Below, one piece after another: positions 1 to 5,295 of a DNA stretch of 9,271 nt. Made by a program: the position numbers and the translations under genes. The notes below the pieces were generated by a model. That model was not told where the DNA came from. It ran no database searches and worked only from the letters and a program-made list of their open reading frames with translations. Position 1 is the stretch's first letter; every line of letters starts with the position of its first letter. The DNA lies in the NCBI GenBank assembly GCA_023406915.1, contig JAEXTR010000234.1:1-9271 (forward strand), read 5' to 3'. Source of the DNA: Bacteroidota bacterium (GTDB taxonomy: Bacteria > Bacteroidota > Ignavibacteria > Ignavibacteriales > Ignavibacteriaceae).

Positions 1-2
1 AA

Positions 3-626
3 GCGGGATACCGTCATTTTGGGACAACTTTTTTCCGTGCTGATTGTGAAGAGATCGAAAATGAATTTTTTACCATCCTCCCACTCAGAATTCGTCTGAA
101 GGATTTTTCTTTCGAGAAGAAGCACCGTCGCATTCTGCGGCAGAATGGGGACCTTACTACTATCGTCCAGCCTTCATGTTTTTCAGTACCGAAAAGCAGA
201 CTCTTTCATAAACATATTACCCGTTTCAGATTTTTTATTCCGGAGAAACTTGGAAATTTCATTCAATGGAAACCAAAAGTTACAGATGTATACGAGGTAT
301 GCGTGTACAGGGGAACTACATTGATAGCATGCAGTTTCTTTGATGTTGGGAAAGAGGCATCTTCTGGTATCTATGCAATGTTTGATCCGGAAGAATCACG
401 AAGAAGCCTGGGTATCTATACCCTGCTGGTTGAATTGGAATACTCTGCACTGCTGGGGTTACAGTACTACTATCCTGGATTTGCTCATATCGAACCTAGC
501 TTTTATGATTACAAAAAGCAGTTCAATGCCATGGAGCATCTTATCTATGGTGTTGGATGGTTCCCGTACCGGATTGGTCAGGAGGTTATTCAGTTTCCGT
601 TACCAGCCGAATGGGATAAACCCTAA
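3..626 (+). CDS. Arginyl-tRNA--protein transferase (Ate1/Bpt-like), 3' part only
   Basis: The frame is open from the left edge and ends at TAA 624-626, giving 207 residues with the N-terminus outside the window. The family transfers an amino acid from aminoacyl-tRNA to the N-terminus of proteins, marking them for degradation (N-degron pathway, cytoplasm). What I see: GYRHFGTTFFR at fragment residues 2-12 and PLRI...F...KHRRILRQN at 27-49, matching the N-terminal Ate domain; then LIACSFFD, SSGIYAMFDP, SLGIYTLLVELE, YYYPGF and DYKKQF (about 106-177), matching the GNAT-like C-terminal Ate domain. One oddity: the CxxC usually found just before PLRI is not there; only Cys15 remains in that stretch. 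Which amino acid it transfers (Arg, Leu or other) cannot be told. An in-frame downstream start such as GTG 303 would remove conserved sequence, so the gene surely begins upstream. It converges on the aldehyde dehydrogenase gene. Confidence 0.85.
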   Translation, partial: AGYRHFGTTFFRADCEEIENEFFTILPLRIRLKDFSFEKKHRRILRQNGDLTTIVQPSCFSVPKSRLFHKHITRFRFFIPEKLGNFIQWKPKVTDVYEVCVYRGTTLIACSFFDVGKEASSGIYAMFDPEESRRSLGIYTLLVELEYSALLGLQYYYPGFAHIEPSFYDYKKQFNAMEHLIYGVGWFPYRIGQEVIQFPLPAEWDKP

Positions 627-2194
627 ATCTTGAGACCTTTGATGATCTTCTGAATCTCCTCTTCAGAGATTCCCTCACCAAGTTTCTTCACTTCCTGGGT
701 TGTGCCAGTACTTGCCGGCTTCGGTTTATAGTACTCACCAACCGGGGGGTTTCCGGCGCGCGCACGTAAGCGCTCTTCAATGTCATGTAAAAACCCTGTT
801 CCTGTTCCCTGCCCCTTTATGGAGGAGAGTGTGTCACCTGCATTCACAGGATTTGTTTCAAAAGCAAGGTGCTTTACATTCATCAAATGCTTCGCTGTCA
901 CATTCTCAGAAATGATCGAACCGCCCCATGTTCCTGGGCCCAGCGTCAGGGAGGGCGAAAGTGCCGTAGTATAGCCAACCGCCCCTACAGAAGAGACAGT
1001 ATTGACCAGAATTCTGAAAGCTGGTTTCTCGAGGGCAAATTTAAGGATGATCTCCTGATCATTCGAGTGGATTACCATCGTATGACCAATACCTCCAAAC
1101 TGGAGTAAATCGATACAGGTATGGCATCCTTCAAGCCATCCATCAACGGTGTAGAATGCGAGTATCGGTGATAATTTTTCTACTGACAGCGGTTCATGCT
1201 TTCCTACTTCACTGCACTCAGCAATAAGCACAGTGGTAGAATCTGGCACTTTGAATCCGGCATATTGAGCAATCCATACGGCAGGTTTTCCCACAATCTC
1301 AGGATTGATTCTGCCCTGCTTTAATATGGCTTCACCCAACTTTTTCTTTTCTTCAGCATTTACAAAGTATCCGCCACGCTGCTTTGCCTCTTCGATTACT
1401 TTGTCACGGAGAGGCCGGTCAACAATCATAGCCTGTTCAGATGAACAGAGAGTTCCATTGTCAAACGTGGTTCCGTAAATGACATCTGCAACAGCCTTTT
1501 TATAATTTGCCGTTCTTTCAATAAAGGCAGGTACGTTACCGGCACCTACACCAAATGCAGGTTTACCGGAACTGTAGGCAGCCTTTACCATTGGGTTGCT
1601 ACCGGTTGCAAGTATCACGGCAATATTCTTATCCTTCATCAGGGCATCAGTCCCTTCTATCGTAGGGGTTTGCATACACTGAATCAGTCCCGATGGCGCA
1701 CCTGCTTTCTCTGCAGCGGCGGTTATCACCCGCAATGCTTCGGTTGTACAGTTGACGGTTCTTGGATGAGGGGATGCAACCATGCCGTTACGGCACTTCA
1801 GCGAGATAATCGCCTTATACATGGCTGTTGAGGTTGGATTAGTGGATGGCACAAGTGCTGCCACTACCCCCATGGGTTCACCGATTTTGATGATCTTGCC
1901 GTTTTGTTCTACAGCAATCACACCTACAGTCTTAAGTTCTTTTATGGATTCATAGACGGTTCGTGTGGCAAACTGGTTCTTTATAACCTTATCCTGCCAT
2001 TTACCAAACCCGCTCTCTTCACTTGCCATTTTTGCAAGTCTTTCAGCTTCAGCGTAGCCGGCATCAGCCATCGCTTTTACTATTTTATCGACCTGTTCCT
2101 GAGAATACTGTTTGAATTCCAGTTGGGCTTCTTTTGCTTTACGTGCAAGGTCTCGTGCTTCCTGGACAGAGAGCAGATCTTTATCTATGTTCAT
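623..2194 (-). CDS. CoA-acylating aldehyde dehydrogenase (AdhE N-domain/EutE type)
   Basis: This 523-residue enzyme of the aldehyde dehydrogenase superfamily is predicted to interconvert an aldehyde, CoA and NAD+ with acyl-CoA and NADH. It closely resembles the N-terminal half of AdhE: VPSTNPTSTAMYK (115-127), ILATGSNPMVKAAYSSGKPA then GVGAGN (194-220), catalytic Cys250 in TFDNGTLCSSEQ, EKLSPILAFY (339-348), GGIGHT (367-372), LTLGPGTWGG (416-425). The iron alcohol dehydrogenase half of AdhE is absent. After about residue 446 comes a 75-residue tail: a charged segment, a Pro/Thr linker (about 487-500) and a final amphipathic helix ISEEEIQKIIKGLKI (509-523) resembling an encapsulation peptide. 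I chose ATG 2194 because CGGAG lies 8 bases upstream and the protein then starts like its family. The longer reading begins at TTG 2251 and would include the proposed promoter. The substrate (acetaldehyde, propionaldehyde, sulfoacetaldehyde or other) is not determined. It lies 63 bases after the response regulator gene and ends overlapping the convergent transferase stop. Confidence 0.92.
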   Translation of the reverse strand: MNIDKDLLSVQEARDLARKAKEAQLEFKQYSQEQVDKIVKAMADAGYAEAERLAKMASEESGFGKWQDKVIKNQFATRTVYESIKELKTVGVIAVEQNGKIIKIGEPMGVVAALVPSTNPTSTAMYKAIISLKCRNGMVASPHPRTVNCTTEALRVITAAAEKAGAPSGLIQCMQTPTIEGTDALMKDKNIAVILATGSNPMVKAAYSSGKPAFGVGAGNVPAFIERTANYKKAVADVIYGTTFDNGTLCSSEQAMIVDRPLRDKVIEEAKQRGGYFVNAEEKKKLGEAILKQGRINPEIVGKPAVWIAQYAGFKVPDSTTVLIAECSEVGKHEPLSVEKLSPILAFYTVDGWLEGCHTCIDLLQFGGIGHTMVIHSNDQEIILKFALEKPAFRILVNTVSSVGAVGYTTALSPSLTLGPGTWGGSIISENVTAKHLMNVKHLAFETNPVNAGDTLSSIKGQGTGTGFLHDIEERLRARAGNPPVGEYYKPKPASTGTTQEVKKLGEGISEEEIQKIIKGLKI

Positions 2195-2222
2195 CCAAAT
2201 ACTCCGAAAAATTAGATTACGA

Positions 2223-2251
2223 AATATATCGGAATTCCGCTCAAGATTCAA
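2223..2251 (-). promoter_or_regulatory. Predicted sigma-70-type promoter of the aldehyde dehydrogenase gene
   Basis: Read on the minus strand, TTGAAT (2251-2246) and TATATT (2228-2223) are separated by exactly 17 bases, matching the -35 (4/6) and -10 (5/6) consensus. The start ATG at 2194 follows 28 bases after the -10, with CGGAG between. The spacer contains the perfect 10-bp palindrome CGGAATTCCG (2230-2239), a possible operator. This suggests the dehydrogenase is transcribed independently of the two-component genes. Confidence 0.5.
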
Positions 2252-2287
2252 AAAAAGCTAGATATCCATACTCTCTTTTAGCTTTTT
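2252..2287 (-). terminator. Possible weak terminator at the end of the response regulator gene
   Basis: On the minus strand a 9-bp stem (2279-2287 with 2252-2260, AAAAAGCTA pairing with TAGCTTTTT) encloses an 18-base loop and is followed by further T residues. The stem is mostly A-T and includes the regulator's stop codon, so it may be only a weak or partial terminator. Its position just before the proposed dehydrogenase promoter makes it plausible as a boundary between the two units. Confidence 0.3.
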
Positions 2288-3025
2288 ATATCCTGATTTG
2301 CTGACCGGTATCTTCGATCCGTCCTGCAAGTGCAATACATAGGTCTCTTTCCCCATCAACTCCAATCTGCGGATTTGGGATTGCCTCACTATATATGACC
2401 GGTGAACTCTTATAAACAGCTCAGGATCAAGCGATGATTCCAGGGTTGAGATGGTGTGCTTCTTCAGGTATTTCCCTTCAGCAGTCACTATCAGGATATA
2501 ATCCTCCTCCGCTTTGCAAAACTTGATTGAGTCAACAGGAATAATATGAATACGCGACTGATCTTTCACAACAATTCTATCTGTATACCCCACCTGCTTT
2601 TGCCCGTAATGGAGTAAAGATTCAAGCCTCAGTCTATCATCTTCCCTTGCACCAGGCTTCCGCAGTCTGCTCTCTTCCAAAAACCGTCTTATAGCGGCAG
2701 TAAACCGCTCCTGTGTAAATGGCTTCATCAGGTAATCAATAGCATTCACCTCAAATGCCTTGATTGCGTATTCATCATAAGCCGTGGTAAAGATCACAGC
2801 CGGATACTCATCAAGCAGCTCCAGCATCTCAAAACCTGTCAGTTTGGGCATCTGAATATCAAGAAAAATCAAATCAGGCTTAAGTTCCTGAATCATTTTT
2901 ACTCCTTCAAAGCCATTCGAACACTCACCTGCCAGCATCAGTTCGGGGGATGCTTCAAGATACTTCTTTACAACCTCTCGGGCGAGTCGTTCGTCATCAA
3001 TAATAAGAACCTTATATGCTTCCAT
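2258..3025 (-). CDS. LytTR-family response regulator (LytR/AlgR type)
   Basis: This 255-residue DNA-binding response regulator is the expected partner of the LytS-type kinase encoded just upstream. The receiver domain (about 4-120) has the acidic pair Asp10-Asp11, phospho-acceptor Asp56 in LIFLDIQMP, Thr81 in FTTAY and Lys101 in LMKPF, so all the phosphorylation-site residues are present. A linker (about 120-145) leads to a LytTR domain (about 147-254) with FIRVHRSYIV (204-213) and IPVSKSGYKKL near the end; LytTR domains bind pairs of short direct repeats. Two ATGs are adjacent (3028 and 3025). GAGAGG lies 1 base from the first and 4 from the second, so I prefer 3025. The gene start overlaps the 3' end of the kinase gene by 14-17 bases, which suggests translational coupling. 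A matching direct repeat lies upstream of the first gene of this unit (4890-4920). Confidence 0.93.
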   Translation of the reverse strand: MEAYKVLIIDDERLAREVVKKYLEASPELMLAGECSNGFEGVKMIQELKPDLIFLDIQMPKLTGFEMLELLDEYPAVIFTTAYDEYAIKAFEVNAIDYLMKPFTQERFTAAIRRFLEESRLRKPGAREDDRLRLESLLHYGQKQVGYTDRIVVKDQSRIHIIPVDSIKFCKAEEDYILIVTAEGKYLKKHTISTLESSLDPELFIRVHRSYIVRQSQIRRLELMGKETYVLHLQDGSKIPVSKSGYKKLKESMDI

Positions 3026-4043
3026 CATGCCTCTCGGGGATTATGATACTCACGGTAAATACTCCCTCACCGGAGGAGACCTCCATCGCTGCAGTTTCAC
3101 CATAGAGAATCTGAAGACGTTGCAGCACATTCTCCAGTCCTGTACCGGTTCCTTTCACGGGGCTTTCTTCTTCAAGCGTGTTTCGTAAAACCATCTTTAG
3201 ACCATTCCCTGCCCTGCCAGCTTCAAATGATACTGAAACTTTTTCCAGAGCGTTGTACACTGCGTGTTTGAGTGTATTCTCAAACAGCGGTTGCAGGATC
3301 ATTGCTGGCACATGAACTTCCTGACAGTCGTTCTGGACTATTTCAGAATATTCAAATCGGTCTTCAAACCGGATTTGCTCTATCGAAAGATATTTCCGGA
3401 TATTATCAAGTTCCTCACGTAAGGGCACAAAAGATTTCGACTTCGTTGAGAGCGCATATCTCAGAAAATCCGCGAGTTTTATAGTCATATCCCGTGCGCT
3501 TGCCTTATCGATATCAATCAATGCAGTGATGGAATTAAGTGAATTAAAAATAAAATGTGGATGGATCTGTAGCTTTAGCATCTTTAGCTCAGCCTCTGAT
3601 ATCATCGTTTGATACTCGGCTTCTTTCTTCTCCTGCTTCAGCAAATCCTCCGAATAGCTGATAATATAATATACTGCGATCATCAGGGTGTAGGCAACTA
3701 ATCCAATAACAAAACGCCATACCGGATAAAACGCTGCCTCTGGAATAAGCTGCGCTGACTGGAGCCCCTCAACCACACTATAAACGATACCCAACCAGAC
3801 TGCTGTAATGACAAGCGCAGCAAATATATGGGAGGAAAAGAAATACACAATATTATTTCTGTCAAACCGCAAAAACCGGGAGGTATACCTGAACCCCACG
3901 CTCAGCGCCCAGAATCCGCCTACAGAAACCAGTGCATCTGCTACAGCTGCCCCAAGATGATGATGTACTTGAAGGTAAAGCACCTGAGCAGCTGATCCAG
4001 TAATAACCAGAAAGATAACTATTGAATAAAAAAACCGATTCAT
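3012..4043 (-). CDS. LytS/YehU-type membrane sensor histidine kinase
   Basis: This 343-residue kinase should phosphorylate the LytTR regulator whose gene overlaps its end. Four hydrophobic segments (about 6-25, 33-51, 65-91, 107-130) form a compact membrane sensor with no sizeable external domain. A short coiled stretch (about 131-155) leads to the His_kinase (PF06580-type) motif LQIHPHFIFNSLNSI (158-172). His163 is the likely phospho-acceptor, in the position of PHFLFN in the family; His161 is next to it. The ATPase part has LQPLFENTLKHA (N-box, Asn256) and GTGTGLENV (298-306). The start ATG has AGGA 5-6 bases upstream. It follows the LiaF-like gene after 62 bases that contain a strong hairpin. 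The signal is unknown; a membrane-embedded sensor beside a LiaF-like protein points to envelope state, which is inference. Confidence 0.93.
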   Translation of the reverse strand: MNRFFYSIVIFLVITGSAAQVLYLQVHHHLGAAVADALVSVGGFWALSVGFRYTSRFLRFDRNNIVYFFSSHIFAALVITAVWLGIVYSVVEGLQSAQLIPEAAFYPVWRFVIGLVAYTLMIAVYYIISYSEDLLKQEKKEAEYQTMISEAELKMLKLQIHPHFIFNSLNSITALIDIDKASARDMTIKLADFLRYALSTKSKSFVPLREELDNIRKYLSIEQIRFEDRFEYSEIVQNDCQEVHVPAMILQPLFENTLKHAVYNALEKVSVSFEAGRAGNGLKMVLRNTLEEESPVKGTGTGLENVLQRLQILYGETAAMEVSSGEGVFTVSIIIPERHDGSI

Positions 4044-4060
4044 ATATATCCTGCAAACAA

Positions 4061-4098
4061 GATCGGGATTGCAGCAAAGTACACTGCAATCCCGTATC
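4061..4098 (-). other. Intercistronic hairpin between the LiaF-like and kinase genes
   Basis: A perfect 11-bp stem (CGGGATTGCAG 4064-4074 with CTGCAATCCCG 4084-4094) encloses a 9-base loop, and three further pairs (4061-4063 with 4096-4098) follow after a single bulged base. It fills most of the gap between two genes in the same direction. No proper T-run follows on the minus strand, so I read it as an mRNA stability, processing or partial-attenuation element rather than a full terminator. Confidence 0.6.
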
Positions 4099-4105
4099 GA
4101 ATGAC

Positions 4106-4810
4106 TTAATAGGCCTTTAACTCACCGCCACCAAAGATGGCAACGCCTTTGATTCTAAGCACGCCCTGTGTCTGAGGGTCCTGAATCATGTGTGACCTCT
4201 TATCGCTGAAACCTCCGAAAATGGCAGTCATCTGATTATCGATTTTCCATTCCCGCGGAACATAAATCTCTATTCCGCCGAAAATTGCTGTCACATCCAG
4301 AACATTTTCGCCTGGGGCAAGTTTGCAGCGCATGAGATCCAGTTCAAGTCCACCGAAAACAACGGTAACTGATCCGCCAGTGAAGTTTTCACTCTGGATA
4401 AACTTTTTCCCGCCGCCAAAGAGTGTGGTTTCATCGATGGACCCTTCCCGAATGGTCTCTTCCTTCAAATGCAAGGTTGCATGATGATGTCCACGTGGCA
4501 CTCTTTTATTAAAGATAATCAGGATGCCGATTCCAATGAGAACTAGGCTCCAGAAGTAATCCCAAAAGTTAAAGTGGAACACTTCACCCAGTAGATTTAA
4601 TCCACCGACGGCAATCAGTATTAATCCCAGCCACTTGGAAGATGAGTTAACCATCACAATGATACCAATGAAAATAAGCAGTGCTTCCCAGAAGTAATCC
4701 CAGATATCAAAGTGAAAGTGGAATGTCTGCGAAAAAAACATCGCGACACCAAAAATAATGACGCCGGTTCCTAACAGATAGCGTCCGAGCTGACTTTTCT
4801 CTTGCTGCAT
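4106..4810 (-). CDS. LiaF-like membrane protein with cell-wall-stress-response C-domain
   Basis: This 234-residue protein combines an N-terminal membrane part with a C-terminal domain of the type in LiaF and 'cell wall-active antibiotics response' proteins. Hydrophobic segments lie at about 10-28, 38-56, 59-75 and 83-100. Residues 30-54 and 78-100 repeat each other (FHFHF.IWDYFW...LIFIGI against FHFNF.WDYFW...LIGIGI), an internal duplication. After a basic HHH linker (about 102-112), the soluble part carries five FGG motifs at 131, 152, 177, 198 and 226 in repeats of about 21-28 residues (VVFGGLELDL, AIFGGIEIYV, AIFGGFSDK, AIFGGGELKAY), suggesting a beta-solenoid. AAAGGA lies 8 bases before the ATG. 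In Firmicutes LiaF restrains the LiaSR system; here it precedes a LytS/LytTR pair, and a similar sensing or restraining role is inference. Confidence 0.85.
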   Translation of the reverse strand: MQQEKSQLGRYLLGTGVIIFGVAMFFSQTFHFHFDIWDYFWEALLIFIGIIVMVNSSSKWLGLILIAVGGLNLLGEVFHFNFWDYFWSLVLIGIGILIIFNKRVPRGHHHATLHLKEETIREGSIDETTLFGGGKKFIQSENFTGGSVTVVFGGLELDLMRCKLAPGENVLDVTAIFGGIEIYVPREWKIDNQMTAIFGGFSDKRSHMIQDPQTQGVLRIKGVAIFGGGELKAY

Positions 4811-4851
4811 GATGAGTATCCTTTCATAAGTAAGAATTAAAATTTCTGATA

Positions 4852-4859
4852 CAAATCTA
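4852..4859 (-). promoter_or_regulatory. Possible -10/-7 element for the LiaF-like operon
   Basis: On the minus strand this reads TAGATTTG, a full match to the TAnnTTTG element of Bacteroidota promoters, about 42 bases before the ATG at 4810. I see no good -33 TTTG upstream. That would fit an activator-dependent promoter driven by the direct repeat located 31-61 bases further upstream. It rests on one short motif. Confidence 0.35.
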
Positions 4860-4889
4860 TAACCAAATTAATTTTTCTGGTAGGGAAGA

Positions 4890-4920
4890 TCGATGAATGG
4901 CGGTTTTTCGTCGATGAATG
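4890..4920 (-). promoter_or_regulatory. Candidate LytTR binding site: tandem 10-bp direct repeat, 21-bp period
   Basis: TCGATGAATG occurs perfectly at 4890-4899 and 4911-4920 with an 11-base spacer, a two-helical-turn period. LytTR regulators typically bind two direct half-sites with this geometry. On the minus strand the half-site reads CATTCATCGA with a preceding GC or GCC, which recalls the YpdB-type repeat (GGCATTTCAT, N11) as I remember it. The site lies 80-110 bases upstream of the LiaF-like gene start, in an activator position for the unit encoding the LytTR regulator itself. Confidence 0.6.
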
Positions 4921-4984
4921 CAGTTATCGGGAGTTCAGTGGGATTTTTTTTCGTGATCCAGGTCAAAAACCCGCCAAAATCGCT

Positions 4985-5049
4985 GTTTTTGGAGTAAACA
5001 GAAAAATTCAGGGTGTGAGTTTCTCACCCCTTTTGTTTACTTTAAAGAC
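4985..5049. other. Long imperfect inverted repeat with an internal hairpin
   Basis: Bases 4985-5000 pair with 5034-5049 as a 16-bp stem, thirteen Watson-Crick and three G-T pairs, including a perfect GTAAACA/TGTTTAC. Inside is a second hairpin, GTGAG (5015-5019) with CTCAC (5023-5027) around a TTT loop, flanked by further G-C pairs and followed by TTTT. It could be a structured RNA, a bidirectional terminator or a large operator dyad. It does not match any RNA family I recognise. Confidence 0.55.
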
Positions 5050-5050
5050 T

Positions 5051-5073
5051 CCGGAAATCAAAGTTCTTTCCGG
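5051..5073. other. Second stem-loop of the intergenic structured region
   Basis: CCGGAAA (5051-5057) pairs perfectly with TTTCCGG (5067-5073) around a 9-base loop. It begins one base after the preceding long inverted repeat and ends one base before the next stem, so the three appear as a stacked series. Confidence 0.5.
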
Positions 5074-5074
5074 G

Positions 5075-5116
5075 CTGAGAAACTAAATAAATAAATAGTT
5101 GCACAAGTTCTCTCAG
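5075..5116. other. Third stem-loop of the intergenic structured region
   Basis: CTGAGAAAC (5075-5083) pairs with 5107-5116 through nine base pairs and one bulged C (5110). The 23-base loop contains three AAAT units (about 5084-5097). The A-rich loop could be single-stranded in an RNA, or simply a flexible A/T stretch in DNA. Confidence 0.45.
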
Positions 5117-5205
5117 GTTTTTAAGTTACTGATAAGATTGTCACCTACTTTTTGTTCTTTACTCTGCTTGCCTCCAAAAAAAGTTTTTAAATAATTCGCA
5201 AAGCT

Positions 5206-5235
5206 CTGCCATGAGCACAAAAAGTTTGTTATTAT
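5206..5235 (+). promoter_or_regulatory. Possible nrdJ promoter
   Basis: CTGCCA (5206-5211) and TATTAT (5230-5235) are 18 bases apart, matching -35 (4/6) and -10 (5/6) consensus. Transcription would begin near 5242, leaving a leader of about 54 bases and placing the dyad elements at 5243-5280 directly at the start site. The surroundings are A/T-rich, so chance matches are likely. Confidence 0.3.
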
Positions 5236-5242
5236 CTAATCA

Positions 5243-5280
5243 ACACTATTGTTACAGTATTGTCACAACATGATTGTGTT
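5243..5280. promoter_or_regulatory. Operator-like dyads upstream of nrdJ (NrdR box or other repressor site)
   Basis: A 20-bp dyad at 5249-5268 has 8 of 10 positions complementary (TTGT.ACA.TA.TGT.ACAA), and a second arm pair CACAA/TTGTG lies at 5264-5278. The outer ends AACAC (5242-5246) and GTGTT (5276-5280) are also complementary. The left half ACACTAT and right half ATTGTGT each fit half an NrdR box. However, the full boxes are imperfect and about 21 bp apart instead of the usual 31-32, so NrdR is only one candidate. Confidence 0.4.
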
Positions 5281-5295
5281 AAGAAGAGGTTTTGA

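Larger units (their letters stand above)
4811..5295. other. Divergent intergenic region (485 bp) with several regulatory-looking elements
   Basis: No convincing coding frame is present. From left to right it holds a likely promoter for the LiaF-like unit, a 10-bp direct repeat at 21-bp period (4890-4920), three consecutive stem-loops (4985-5116), an AAAT-repeat loop (5084-5097), an A/T-rich tract (5174-5193), a possible nrdJ promoter (5206-5235) and dyad symmetry near 5243-5280. I looked for a cobalamin riboswitch because nrdJ follows, and did not find its conserved core. Confidence 0.7.

Noticed and set aside
303..626. A 107-residue gene starting at GTG 303
   Set aside because: The same frame is open to the left edge and the upstream part encodes the conserved first half of the Ate-like protein, so it is not a separate gene.
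623..2194. Full bifunctional AdhE, or a broken one
   Set aside because: Only the aldehyde dehydrogenase half is present; the frame ends cleanly after its own tail and no iron alcohol dehydrogenase sequence follows.
2195..2251. N-terminal extension of the aldehyde dehydrogenase from TTG 2251
   Set aside because: The extra 19 residues are unlike the family, the start is TTG without a good ribosome site, and they overlap a well-formed promoter; ATG 2194 has CGGAG correctly placed.
5174..5188. Terminator in the A-run/T-run near 5176-5188
   Set aside because: The A5-AAG-T5 pairing is all A-T with a very small loop; such a stem is too weak to act as a terminator.
4811..5295. Cobalamin riboswitch before nrdJ
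   Set aside because: The conserved riboswitch core (including the GCCACTG box) is not present on either strand, and the stems found have a different layout.
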